DNA of 64,000 nt, from NCBI GenBank assembly GCA_041446545.1, contig JBGOEJ010000001.1, forward strand, positions 310,001 to 374,000, written 5' to 3'. This document shows positions 51,501 to 59,095 of the stretch, piece after piece. Source of the DNA: Fervidibacter canadensis (GTDB lineage Bacteria; Armatimonadota; Fervidibacteria; Fervidibacterales; Fervidibacteraceae). The notes under the pieces are model-generated. The model was given only the letters and a program-made list of their open reading frames with translations. It made no database searches and had not been told where the DNA came from. Within the stretch, counting starts at the first letter, position 1. Each line of letters begins with the position of its first letter. The position numbers were made by a program, and so were the translations under genes.

Positions 51501-51755
51501 GGCTTGGGCAAACTGGTGGGCGTTCCGACTTACGGCGGCGTCATCGGCACTTACAATGTCACCCTCATAGATGGCGCTACTTTCTTCCGTGTCCCCGTCA
51601 CAGGTTGGCGGACTTTGGACGGTGTGAACTTGGAAAACTACGGCGTCAAGCCCGACATCCTCGTGGAACTTTCGCCCGACGATAACGCTAACGGCAATGA
51701 CCGCCAGTTGGAAGTGGCGGTCAAGGAATTGCTGAAAGCCATCGGAAGCAAGTGA
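48576..51755 (+). CDS. Tricorn-like protease (S41 family) with TolB-type beta-propeller
   Basis: A 1059-residue exported protease (signal MRKAVIGMFCFWAALAVAQ). Roughly residues 20-570 are two propellers made of PD40 repeats (FSPDGKWIAFNSNREGNYDIYL and many similar). A central helical domain, a PDZ domain (GLGVKVARVLKNSPADKDE) and the C-terminal serine protease core follow, with S in LINEFSASDAEIFPKAF, and LIIDVRFNGGGRIHDEL. Tricorn cleaves peptides released by the proteasome; bacterial versions are periplasmic or secreted and probably degrade peptides for food. AAGGAGG lies 8 bases before the ATG at 48576. Confidence 0.93.
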   Translation: MRKAVIGMFCFWAALAVAQQPEPAKFLRFPALSPDGKQIAFSYLGDLWVAPVEGGMATRLTVHPAHDIRPRFSPDGKWIAFNSNREGNYDIYLMPATGGRPKRLTFHSADDFLGDWSPDGRWIVFSSNRDHRFSQIYLLEVATGYVRRLTDDETNLHSPTFSPDGHYLVFCRGGTSWWRKGYRGSANSEIWRMPITIDGDRITVGTPERLTRYEGNDWSPMVTPDGMLYFVSDRTGVFNLWRMPFSGTDKTKVEQITRHEDRILNPSMSRDGRFIVYEHDFSLWVVPTKGGEPKRLTIYAPSDEQQNRRQRLTLTSGATEFALSPDGKQIAFVVRGDIFVINADRGGEAKRLTDHPYRDFDLDWSPDSRKIAFISERDGNREVYLVDVQTKELKRLTNTPDPESSPKWSPTGNYVAFLRGAFGRQLCWVNVNTGEEKVVAQGPFIGEFAWSPDGRWICFNRRDHANNVTDLYIVGWNGGEAVNVTRMPYWNGSIVWTKDGKHLVFRSRRTDDNTDIFALPLERPKEKLDEEERGEGRGALEPFHLFINLQTAPAEGAPQKAPERKEGEKKLPEVRIDFTDIHKRVRRLTATVFHEGDFAVSPDSKTVIFVAAPVDQPEIWSVPLEGGSLTRLVTGVSASQLQFSPDGNRLYFLSTGGSIRYLTRPTNTLGAVNFTARMVVDRFVELQHMFDEGWRLLKEQFYDEKMHGVNWDAMREKYRPLLEQVANKEDFYALVSLMLGELNASHLGIGGPTVSGAETAYLGVWFDPDHRGLGVKVARVLKNSPADKDESRLRVGEFILAIDGTEVSNNEQLWEALADKAGRIVELLVNDKPTKEGARLVKIKPINREQWADLLYDEWVETRKQLVERWSGGRIGYIHIRAMSSSELRKFEREFYAEVVGKKEALIIDVRFNGGGRIHDELLSILKRRLYAMEQYRGAPPFTQPFQVWQKPTIVLINEFSASDAEIFPKAFSDLGLGKLVGVPTYGGVIGTYNVTLIDGATFFRVPVTGWRTLDGVNLENYGVKPDILVELSPDDNANGNDRQLEVAVKELLKAIGSK

Positions 51756-51820
51756 GGCAATGCCCTGACACAATTGGAGTGTCGGGCAAATTTGCATGGG
51801 TAAAAGGAGGGTGTTTGCTC

Positions 51821-52663
51821 GTGGGCATGCGAGTGCGGTTGGCGTGCCAACCCCTTACTTGGCGCAATTTTGAGGAAGCCGTGCGAGACATCGCCGAAAT
51901 CGGCTACGATGGCGTAGAAGCGCCCGTCGGCGCTTACCTTGACCGACTGGACGAACTGAAGGCGCTTTTAGACCAGCACAAATTGGCGTGCTCGGCGACT
52001 TATGTGAGCGGGCAATTTTGGAAGGGTTGGACAGACGAAGCGGAGCGCGCCGTGCAAATCGCCGAAGCGTTGCCGAAGGTGGGTTGCCACACCCTCATCG
52101 TGGCATCGGCAGGTTACCAACCCCGACCCGGCAATGCCCCCAGACGACACCTGCAACGCTTTTGCGAAACGGTCAACGAAATCGCTCAGCGGGCAACAAA
52201 GTTCGGCGTGCGGGTTGTTTTTCACAACCATGCGTGGACGCTCATTGAGTCGCCTGAGGAGATTGACTTTTTGATGGCGAACACCGACCCTGAGTTGGTC
52301 TGGGCGGGCTTTGACACGGCGCAGTTGGCGTATGGCGGCGCCGACCCCGTCGCCACCTTGCGCAAATACAAAGACCGCATCGGCTACCTGCACATCAAAG
52401 ACCTGAACCCGCAACTGGGCGGGCTGACCTTAGAGCAGCGCTATCAAGTCGGGCGGGTCAAGCATGTCTTTTGGGAATTAGGTCGGGGCGCCATCGGAGA
52501 AGCGGGTTTGGTCGGCGTTTTGGATGTGTTGCGTGAAATCAACTACGACGGTTGGATTTGCGCCGAACTGGACAGCACGCCCCTAACGCCCCGCATCGGC
52601 AACGGCAACAACTACCTGTGGCTGGTAGAGCATTTGAAGCCGGGAGAGCGTGCCACAGCGTAG
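51821..52663 (+). CDS. Sugar phosphate isomerase/epimerase
   Basis: A 280-residue TIM-barrel protein like the one at 27774 but different in sequence. It shows EAVRDIAEIGYDGVEAPVG, VVFHNHAWTLIES (metal-binding H), DTAQLAYGGADPV (D) and YLHIKDLNPQ (H), then GWICAELDSTP. I chose GTG 51821 because GGAGGG lies 9 bases before it; an ATG two codons later is possible. Substrate unknown. Its start lies 65 bases after the tricorn-like stop, so the two may be co-transcribed. Confidence 0.85.
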   Translation: MGMRVRLACQPLTWRNFEEAVRDIAEIGYDGVEAPVGAYLDRLDELKALLDQHKLACSATYVSGQFWKGWTDEAERAVQIAEALPKVGCHTLIVASAGYQPRPGNAPRRHLQRFCETVNEIAQRATKFGVRVVFHNHAWTLIESPEEIDFLMANTDPELVWAGFDTAQLAYGGADPVATLRKYKDRIGYLHIKDLNPQLGGLTLEQRYQVGRVKHVFWELGRGAIGEAGLVGVLDVLREINYDGWICAELDSTPLTPRIGNGNNYLWLVEHLKPGERATA

Positions 52664-52775
52664 CCAGAGGATGTTTGGTGGGCGTTCAAATTAAGAGGGC
52701 AAGGCTCTTGCCAAACCGAGTATGGGTTCTTAAGGTTCGCTTTTGTCTCGTTGCAACCGATAACCACTGCAACTG
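52664..52775. other. Intergenic region with a hairpin
   Basis: 112 bases between two convergent genes. GGCAAG-GCT-CTTGCC (52698-52712) is a perfect small hairpin without a T-run. It may serve as a bidirectional terminator. Confidence 0.4.
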
Positions 52776-53300
52776 TTATCGCTGGGCATCGGCGGGGCGT
52801 TTTTGAAGGAGCGCTTGGATTTTTCGCTCCCATGCGGCTAACCGTTCGCCAAAAAGCAAGCCGACTTGCACTTCTACGATGCGCCCCGTTCGGTCAAGGA
52901 GCAAAGTTGTCGGGGTCGCCGTGATGCGGCGCAAAAGGGGTGGCAGTTTTTTATGCTCCCACAAAAACAGCGGATAGGTGATGCCGAAGCGTTTGGCGGC
53001 GTCCCGTTGCTCCTTCGGGTTCGCTGCTGATAGCCCGATGACGACCAACCCTTGTCGCTTATAGCGTTGCGCCCACTTGGCAAGGTGTGGCACCTCCACA
53101 CCGCAAGCACTTCAGGTCGGTGACCAAAAGTTGAGCAAGATGACTTTGCCCCGAAACTGGCGAAAGGGTCGCTCTCGTCCCGACAAATCCCGAAGGCGAA
53201 AGTCCGACACGGTTTTGCCCTTCAAAGTTGCCACGAAGGCGACGGGTTGCGCCGACGCCATCGTTCCAGCGACAAGCAACATCAGTATGCTCGCCCTCAT
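52776..53300 (-). CDS. TlpA-like thioredoxin with in-frame UGA in a UxxC motif (selenoprotein candidate)
   Basis: Read from ATG 53300 through the UGA at 53112-53114, this is a 174-residue exported thioredoxin-fold protein (signal MRASILMLLVAGTMASAQP). The active-site region reads GKVILLNFWSPT-U-SAC-GVEVPHL, so U63 and C66 form a UxxC pair where TlpA/ResA has WCxxC. The rest is typical of the family: YKRQGLVVIGLS, YPLFLWEH, and the cis-Pro loop ATPTTLLLDRTG. Without readthrough neither half would be a stable protein. A SECIS-like hairpin follows immediately. Role: periplasmic disulfide reduction or oxidation, inferred. It is convergent with the isomerase gene and lies 18 bases after the M24 peptidase stop on the same strand. 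Confidence 0.87.
53084..53102 (-). promoter_or_regulatory. SECIS-like stem-loop in the TlpA-like gene
   Basis: Nine bases after the UGA, GGTGTGG-AGGTG-CCACACC forms a perfect 7-bp stem with a 5-base loop containing GGT, like the loop of the E. coli fdhF element. The loop begins 16 bases from the UGA, at the near end of the expected range. Confidence 0.78.
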
Positions 53301-53318
53301 TCACTTCACCCGTCAATT

Positions 53319-54419
53319 TCAAACGCTCAACAACTTCGGCGGGTTCAGGGCGTGGCTGAGCAACTCGGCACCCTTCTCCGTCAACCAGAGCAAATCTTCA
53401 ATGCGCACCCCACCAACTTTTGGCAAGTAAACGCCAGGCTCCATCGTGACGACCATGCCCGCTTGCAACACATCCCGCGAGTGTTGTCCGATGGCGGGCA
53501 TTTCGTGGACTTCCAGTCCGACGCCGTGTCCCGTCCCGTGCGTGAAAAAGCGTTCCAACCCGTGCGCTTTCAGCGCGTCCCGAACGATGCGGTGAACTTG
53601 GCGCGCCTTGACACCTGAACGCAATGCTTCCATCCCTCGCCGCTGTGCTTCCCAAACGGCTCGGTAAATCCGCCGCTGCTCCGCTGTCGGGCGACCGACG
53701 ACGATGGTGCGCGTCAAGTCGGAGCAATAGCCGTTCACCACCGCACCCAAGTCAAAAGTCACCAAATCGCCCTTGCGGATGGGACGGTCGGAGGGTTGAC
53801 CGTGAGGGAGCGCTGACCGCTCCCCTGCCACGACGATAGGAGGGAACGCCATCGCCTCCGCCCCATGCGTCCGCAAAAACGCTTCTATCTCCCACGCCAA
53901 TTCTTTCTCCGTCATTCCCTCCCGCAAAACTTTCAAGGCATGCTCAAAGGCAGTATCGGCCATCTTCGCCGCTTCCCGAATGCGCTCCACCTCCCAAACT
54001 TCCTTGATCGCCCGCAACGGTTCCACGACCTCGTTGACGCCGACCAATCGCACTGCCGTCCCTTTTAGATGCTCCCGCATCGCCTCCAGAAAGGCGACAG
54101 TGCAATAACGACTTTCAAAACCGACTTGTCGCCACCGCTGCCGTTTGAGCCATTCGGCGACCGAGCGATGGTAGCGACGGGTGATGGTAACCTTCACGCC
54201 TGTCCCTTTCGTTTGCTCTTTTGCTTGCAACTGATAGCGCCCGTCCGTCACCAGCAACGCTTCGCTATCCCGACCGATGACCAAAACCCCTGCGCTCCCT
54301 GTAAAGCCGGTCAAGTAGCGGATGCTGGCGCGGTTGAAAACGATGAAGGCATGCAACCGCTTTTCGGCGAGTTGCTCCCGCACCCGTTGCAGGCGTTGCC
54401 GATGCGTTTCCGCTGTCAT
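53319..54419 (-). CDS. M24-family Xaa-Pro aminopeptidase
   Basis: A 366-residue M24B peptidase that removes N-terminal residues before proline. The creatinase-like N-terminal domain is followed by the catalytic domain with metal ligands in FDLGAVVNGYCSDLTRT (two D), THGTGHGVGLEVHE (H), VVTMEPGVYL (E) and VRIEDLLWLT (E). I start at ATG 54419 because it overlaps the aroQ stop as ATGA; the frame upstream is out of family. The TlpA-like gene follows 18 bases after its stop. Confidence 0.93.
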   Translation of the reverse strand: MTAETHRQRLQRVREQLAEKRLHAFIVFNRASIRYLTGFTGSAGVLVIGRDSEALLVTDGRYQLQAKEQTKGTGVKVTITRRYHRSVAEWLKRQRWRQVGFESRYCTVAFLEAMREHLKGTAVRLVGVNEVVEPLRAIKEVWEVERIREAAKMADTAFEHALKVLREGMTEKELAWEIEAFLRTHGAEAMAFPPIVVAGERSALPHGQPSDRPIRKGDLVTFDLGAVVNGYCSDLTRTIVVGRPTAEQRRIYRAVWEAQRRGMEALRSGVKARQVHRIVRDALKAHGLERFFTHGTGHGVGLEVHEMPAIGQHSRDVLQAGMVVTMEPGVYLPKVGGVRIEDLLWLTEKGAELLSHALNPPKLLSV

Positions 54420-54895
54420 TTTCCTTCGCCTCCCGAACTTGTCCTTTCCCGAAAGCGACGCACAAAGTTGACCGCTGCCCGCAAACCGAGCAAGTAACTG
54501 TCCACCCCGAACCCGCAAATTTGCCCGATGGCGATGGGTGCGATGACCGAATGGCGGCGAAAATCTTCACGGGCATGAATGTTGCTGAGATGGACTTCCA
54601 CGACGGGTAACCCGATGGCTGTCAATGCGTCTCGTAGGGCGATGGAGTAATGGGTGAAAGCGCCGGGATTAATGACGATGGCGTCCGCCCAGCGGCGCGC
54701 TTCGTGGATGGCGTCAATGAGTGCGCCTTCGTGATTGCTCTGGACGATGCGCACTTCAGCGCCCAACTCTTCCGCCAAGTTTTGGATGGCGTTGTTGATT
54801 TCCTCCAAAGTTGCTGTCCCGTAAACTTGCGGTTCTCGTTCGCCCAGAAGGTTTAAGTTCGGTCCGTGCACGACCAACACTTTCGCCCTTGCCAT
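54416..54895 (-). CDS. aroQ: 3-dehydroquinate dehydratase, type II
   Basis: A 159-residue type II dehydroquinase of the shikimate pathway. It shows HGPNLNLLGEREPQVYG (catalytic Y), QSNHEGALIDAIHEA, INPGAFTHYSIALRDAL and EVHLSNIHARE with the active-site H. Dodecameric enzymes of this length are typical. It overlaps the M24 peptidase by four bases and is preceded by the methyltransferase gene 6 bases upstream. Confidence 0.96.
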   Translation of the reverse strand: MARAKVLVVHGPNLNLLGEREPQVYGTATLEEINNAIQNLAEELGAEVRIVQSNHEGALIDAIHEARRWADAIVINPGAFTHYSIALRDALTAIGLPVVEVHLSNIHAREDFRRHSVIAPIAIGQICGFGVDSYLLGLRAAVNFVRRFRERTSSGGEGK

Positions 54896-54901
54896 TCGCT
54901 T

Positions 54902-55648
54902 TCACCCTTTCTCCGCCACGACGATTAAGCGTCGGCTGTCCCGAGCGTAAGGAGAACCGTCATAGTCACCGAACAGCCTTGTCACTCGCAACCCGACCCG
55001 CTCTAACATCCATCGCAATTCCGCCGCTGTGTAGAGGCGAATGGACGAGCGGCGCTCGTAGCGGACGCCATCGCGAGCGACGCAAACCCAAAGGGTTTCC
55101 ACCCGACCGCTCAGCGGGTCAAAGGTGCGTTCCTCCAGCACCAGCCAACCTTCATCGGCGGCATGCCATTCCCGCGCCTGAAATTGCCCCACCAATCGGT
55201 CTCGGTTGGTCACATCCAGCAAAAACTTACCGCCTTCCTTGACCGCCTGCGCCACCTTCGCCAGCACTTTCTCGTCCTCTGCCTCACTCTCCAAGTAGCC
55301 GAAGGAGGTGAACATGTTGATGCAGGCGTCAAATTCGTCGGTGAAGGCGATATCGCGCATGTCGCATTGGACGAAGGTAACGGGCAATCCTTCCCGCTCC
55401 GCCCGCTGCCTTGCCTGATAGAGCAACGCCTCCGACAAATCCACGCCGACGACCCGATAGCCCCGTCGCGCCAGTTCCAAACTGTGCCGCCCTTGCCCGC
55501 AGCAAAGGTCTAACACCGATGCTCCCGATGGCAATTGCAAGGCGGCGACGATGAAGTCCACTTCCCGCCGCACTTGTTCTGGCGCCTCATAGCGCCGATA
55601 CGCCCGCAGATACAAGTCGTCAAAAAACTCCCGATACCATTGCGCCAT
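54902..55648 (-). CDS. Class I SAM-dependent methyltransferase
   Basis: A 248-residue Rossmann-fold methyltransferase. Motif I is SVLDLCCGQGRHSLELARRG (about residue 46), motif II includes VGVDLSEALLYQAR, and FDACINMFTSFGYL (about 108) is the substrate-facing strand. The substrate (small molecule or lipid) is unknown. I start at ATG 55648, 6 bases after the VapC1 stop, with GGTGAAGG upstream; the frame upstream reads the C-terminal region of VapC1 and has no family sequence. Confidence 0.85.
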   Translation of the reverse strand: MAQWYREFFDDLYLRAYRRYEAPEQVRREVDFIVAALQLPSGASVLDLCCGQGRHSLELARRGYRVVGVDLSEALLYQARQRAEREGLPVTFVQCDMRDIAFTDEFDACINMFTSFGYLESEAEDEKVLAKVAQAVKEGGKFLLDVTNRDRLVGQFQAREWHAADEGWLVLEERTFDPLSGRVETLWVCVARDGVRYERRSSIRLYTAAELRWMLERVGLRVTRLFGDYDGSPYARDSRRLIVVAEKG

Positions 55649-55653
55649 TGCCT

Positions 55654-56097
55654 TCACCCCTTGCGCCGCAGGAACTCCGAGGGCGTCAGGACGGCAAGGT
55701 GCGTCTTGCCCCGAAAGTGTTTGGCGTTCCAAGTGATGAAAGTGTCCACCTCAGGATGACTTTCCGCCACCATCAACACCAACGCATCACCTAACGCCAT
55801 CTTGCGCTTGAGGTAGGGCAGCAACGCTGCCAAAAACCCTTGCAAATCCGCCACGCCTTGAGGCATCAAAAGGCGAACGCCAAAGTGCCCTTCAAACTCT
55901 TGCCAGAAGCGATCAAACTGTGCCTCGTTCATCCCGAAGGATAACTCGCCCATGACCTCCAACTTGTTGAAGACCGTCGTGGCAAAGAGGTTGGGATGCT
56001 GGCGCACGAGCGCCAGAAACCTTTGATTTTCCGCCGACCGTTGGTCACGCGGGAAGCGGGCGGCGATGATGAAGATGTCGCTGTCAATGACCGTCAC
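55654..56097 (-). CDS. PIN-domain toxin (VapC-like), copy 1
   Basis: A 147-residue PIN-domain RNase toxin. Acidic residues are D5 and D7 (VIDSDIFII), E47 (NKLEVMGE), D104 (LGDALVL) and D118 (EVDTFITWN), the PIN metal-binding set. The GTG start at 56097 overlaps the antitoxin stop as GTGA, fixing it. It is complete, unlike the second copy. Confidence 0.85.
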   Translation of the reverse strand: MTVIDSDIFIIAARFPRDQRSAENQRFLALVRQHPNLFATTVFNKLEVMGELSFGMNEAQFDRFWQEFEGHFGVRLLMPQGVADLQGFLAALLPYLKRKMALGDALVLMVAESHPEVDTFITWNAKHFRGKTHLAVLTPSEFLRRKG

Positions 56098-56366
56098 TCT
56101 TCAACCCTCCAAGGGCGTCCTCGCAGCCAAGTCATGATGTCTTCAAGGGTGTGCAAACCCAGCGCTTTTTCGGCGCGCCGTTGGATTTGGCGCAACTCGG
56201 CGAACCAAGGGTCGTCGGCGAATGGCTCAACCCCTTTCGCTCCCACCTTCCCCTTTTGCCCCCTTGCCTTTTCCACATCCCGCAACAGCCATTTCACCAG
56301 TCGCTTCCGCTCCCGCAAGGGCAACTTTCGTGCCATCTCGTAAAGTTCCTTCGCTGTCATCGCCAT
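56094..56366 (-). CDS. VapB-like antitoxin, copy 1
   Basis: A 90-residue protein starting MAMTAKELYEMARKLPLRER (ATG 56366, AGGAG 9 bases before it), with a basic helical N-terminal part and a WFAELRQIQ segment that probably covers the toxin, ending RPWRVEE. It overlaps the toxin by four bases. The second copy at 56607 starts with nearly the same sequence. I infer the antitoxin role from position and pairing; the DNA-binding fold is not obvious. Confidence 0.72.
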   Translation of the reverse strand: MAMTAKELYEMARKLPLRERKRLVKWLLRDVEKARGQKGKVGAKGVEPFADDPWFAELRQIQRRAEKALGLHTLEDIMTWLRGRPWRVEE

Positions 56367-56383
56367 CGCCGTCCACTCCTTTG

Positions 56384-56683
56384 TCAAGTCTTGCGCCGCA
56401 GGAACTCTGATGGCGTTAGGACGGAAAGGTGCGTCTTGTCCCGAAAGTGTTTGGCGTTCCAAGTCACAAAAGTGTCTACCTGCGGATGGCTTTCCGCCAC
56501 CATCAGCACCAACGCATCCCCCAGTTTCATTCGCCGATAAAGGCGCACCATCTCCAGTTTGTTGAAGATGGTCGTCGCAAATGCCCCGCGACGGCTCCGC
56601 ATCAATTCAACAAAGCGTCCGTTGACCGCAAAGCATGGGTCTTCGGGATGCAGGGCAGCGATGACGAAGATGTCCGTGTCCAC
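56384..56683 (-). pseudogene. PIN-domain toxin (VapC-like), copy 2, internally deleted
   Basis: A 99-residue frame matching copy 1 at both ends but lacking about 46 residues between the KLE motif and the LGDALV motif (copy 1: residues about 48-99). E44 and the D in LGDALV are kept, but the middle of the PIN fold is gone. The start codon aligned with copy 1 is CTG, so a GTG four codons on is the only usable start (56683). The upstream antitoxin frame runs into it by 77 bases. It is probably inactive. Confidence 0.65.
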
Positions 56684-56954
56684 AGCGGTCAGCCCTCCAA
56701 GGGCGTTCCCGCAGCCATCCCATCACTTCCTCCACTGACTGAAGCCCCAACTTGCGCATCGCTCGCCTCATGCCCTTGCGCAATTCGGCGAACCAAGGGT
56801 CATCGGCGAGCGGGTCAGTCCCTTTCGTTCCCGCTTTTTGCCTCCGACCCCTCGCCCTCTCCAAATCCTTCAAAAGCCATCTTACCGACCGCTTCCGCTC
56901 CCTCAACGGCAATTTTTGCGCCATCTCGTAAAGTTCCTTTGCCGTCATCGCCAT
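56607..56954 (-). CDS. VapB-like antitoxin, copy 2, stop lost to a 7-base deletion
   Basis: The first about 90 residues match copy 1 (MAMTAKELYEMAQKLPLRER, then WFAELRKGMRRAM and WLRERPWR). Relative to copy 1, 7 bases are missing around 56695, so the original stop is lost and the frame runs on out of step through the toxin (reading GHGHLRHRCPASRRPM and so on). The tail is therefore junk. Six bases separate it from the O-antigen-ligase-like stop. Confidence 0.65.
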   Translation of the reverse strand: MAMTAKELYEMAQKLPLRERKRSVRWLLKDLERARGRRQKAGTKGTDPLADDPWFAELRKGMRRAMRKLGLQSVEEVMGWLRERPWRADRCGHGHLRHRCPASRRPMLCGQRTLC

Positions 56955-56960
56955 CGCCGT

Positions 56961-59075
56961 TCACCGCCCCACATTTTGCGGCGCTTTCCGCAAGGTTTGA
57001 CGAAGGAGATGGAGGTCGTCCAGCAGCGAGCGGACGAATGCGTCTTGACTTTCCGCCGCTTCAGGGTCACTGGCTTTCAGGATGGGCAAGTAGGCAGTTT
57101 GAAAACTCCGCAATGTCCGTTCCGCTTCATCCAGCAATTGCTGTGCCCTTTGACGCTGACCTTGACGCCAAAGGAGATGCGCCAAACGGGTTTTGCCCGC
57201 TGCGACAAAGATGTCCTGCCATTGCTCTACGGGTTTGAAGCGCCCATAAGGTGAACGCTCCAACGCAACGAGTTTCCGATAGATTGCCGCCGCTGCGTCT
57301 GGCTTGTCTCTCTTTTCTAAAAACTCGCCCAATCGCAGCATTGCTTCGGTGTCAGTGCGGTTGAACCGCAAGGCAGTGCGCAACGCCTTTTCAGCGCCCG
57401 CTTCGTCACCCAACGACTGCAGAAGGCGTGCCTTGACTTTGTAGTTGCCCGAACGAGTCGGTTGCAAGCGGATGGCAGCGTCGCATAATCGCAGCGCTTC
57501 CCGCAACCGACTTTCGTCCCCCGTCGCTTTCGCCCACGCCTCCAGCAAAATGGCTCGGTCAATGAGATAACGGGCATTCAAAGGGTCGGCATCGCTGGCG
57601 CGCTCCAGCCAGAACAATCGCACGGACGGCAAAGGTTCGTTGCGGGCGAGTTGAGCGAAATAAGCCCCCCGCGCCACGCCAACGCTGTGCCACAACCCGA
57701 CGAGCAAAAAGGGCAACGCCAATGCCCACCAGCGCCACGAAAGGCGACGCATTGGTGAAACTTCTGCTTGCAGCACGCCGACGACGAACGCCAACGCCCA
57801 CAAGTTTGCCGTCGTCAGCCATGCCGTCTCTACGACATTGTGGATGCAAAAGGCAAGGAGGGCAGCGACGCTGGCGATCTGCAACCAACCCCTTTGTCCT
57901 CTCGGTTGCTCGCTTTCCGCTGACGACAAATTCGCTGCAAGGGACATTTTCGCACCGCCCATCAACACCGATGCAAAGCAGAGGAGCAGAAGGGTCAAGC
58001 CGAGCCATCCACTCTCCATTGCCACCTGCAAAAAACCGCTGTGGGCATGGCGGGTGTAACTGACAGTCGCAAATTGCGGGTAGACCCATTCAAAAGTGCC
58101 CGCCCCAAAACCTGTCAGCGGTCGCACAAAAGAAGCCGCCAAGGTCGCTTTCCAGATGAGCCAACGAAACATCCACGAATGCGCTTGCGTCGTCCAGAGG
58201 GCAGCAAAGCGGGCTTTAATAGGTGGCAAGGCGGTAATGGCAAGCATAAAAACGATGAACCCCGCTACCAAAGCCAGCGAAATCGCCCAGCGTCGGACGA
58301 GGCGGTTGCGCCTGTCAGGCACTCCAACGATTTTCAGCCGCCCTATCGCCATCAGCCCCAACGCCACCGTGCCCACCGACCAAGCCAACAATGCGCCTTT
58401 AGAACCTGTCAACCCCATCGCTATCAGGAGCAGGAGGGTTAGCAACGAAAGCAAAAGCGGTGCTCGTCGGAAATGAAGGATTGCCAATCCGACGGCGACG
58501 AAAAGGGCGAGGAGCAAATAGTCGGCAAACAGGTTGGGATTGAGGAACGGACCGAAGATGCGCCACGAAGGATTACCCGAAGCGGCGTTGACGGCGTATT
58601 CGGCAATTCCTTGCAGCGCCGACAACATCCCACCCGCAACGAAAGCGACGGCAAGTGATGGCAAAAACCCTCGCTTCCCTGCCAGTTCGCACACTGCCAT
58701 CACGACGATGGCGAACGCCGTCCATCGCATTGCTTCTGTCCAAGTCGCCCAGCGATAAACCGAAACGCTCGCTGTCACCCATTGCCATGCGACGAACGCC
58801 CCCAGAAAAACTTCGGGAAGCGTTAGCGCCAAAGTTCGCCGCTGCCAAAGGGCGATGATGACGCCAGCGATGGCGGCTACCAACAACGCGGCGGACACGA
58901 CGCCTAAAAGCAGCCAGTCAGCGTTGATGGCGCTTGTGCCTCCGACGAAAGGCAAGACGACAAAAAAACCGCCAAGCGTCAGCGGTAGCCAATGGTGCCG
59001 CAGCCATTGGGCGACATCGCTTTGCTCTCTCGGCGCTACCTTCACTCGCTTCGCCTTGACATTTTTGGTCGGCAT
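56961..59075 (-). CDS. O-antigen ligase/Wzy-type polymerase with C-terminal TPRs
   Basis: A 704-residue membrane protein. About 10-12 hydrophobic helices occupy residues about 30-470 (LTLGGFFVVLPFVGG, FADYLLLALFVAVGLAILHF and others). The Wzy_C-type loop is seen in LTGFGAGTFEWVYPQFATV ... HAHSGFLQVAMESGWLGL. After about residue 500 come TPR-like repeats (DEAGAEKALRTALRFN). It ligates or polymerises O-antigen-like glycans onto lipid carriers; the glycan is unknown. It overlaps no gene; the VapB2 frame begins 6 bases after its stop. Confidence 0.83.
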   Translation of the reverse strand: MPTKNVKAKRVKVAPREQSDVAQWLRHHWLPLTLGGFFVVLPFVGGTSAINADWLLLGVVSAALLVAAIAGVIIALWQRRTLALTLPEVFLGAFVAWQWVTASVSVYRWATWTEAMRWTAFAIVVMAVCELAGKRGFLPSLAVAFVAGGMLSALQGIAEYAVNAASGNPSWRIFGPFLNPNLFADYLLLALFVAVGLAILHFRRAPLLLSLLTLLLLIAMGLTGSKGALLAWSVGTVALGLMAIGRLKIVGVPDRRNRLVRRWAISLALVAGFIVFMLAITALPPIKARFAALWTTQAHSWMFRWLIWKATLAASFVRPLTGFGAGTFEWVYPQFATVSYTRHAHSGFLQVAMESGWLGLTLLLLCFASVLMGGAKMSLAANLSSAESEQPRGQRGWLQIASVAALLAFCIHNVVETAWLTTANLWALAFVVGVLQAEVSPMRRLSWRWWALALPFLLVGLWHSVGVARGAYFAQLARNEPLPSVRLFWLERASDADPLNARYLIDRAILLEAWAKATGDESRLREALRLCDAAIRLQPTRSGNYKVKARLLQSLGDEAGAEKALRTALRFNRTDTEAMLRLGEFLEKRDKPDAAAAIYRKLVALERSPYGRFKPVEQWQDIFVAAGKTRLAHLLWRQGQRQRAQQLLDEAERTLRSFQTAYLPILKASDPEAAESQDAFVRSLLDDLHLLRQTLRKAPQNVGR

Positions 59076-59095
59076 GCCATCGCCTCCGCCAAGGG

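Noticed and set aside
53112..53114. A frameshift or sequencing gap in the TlpA-like gene
   Set aside because: Both halves are in the same frame with no inserted or lost base, and the joined sequence reads as a normal family member with the UGA exactly on the catalytic cysteine.
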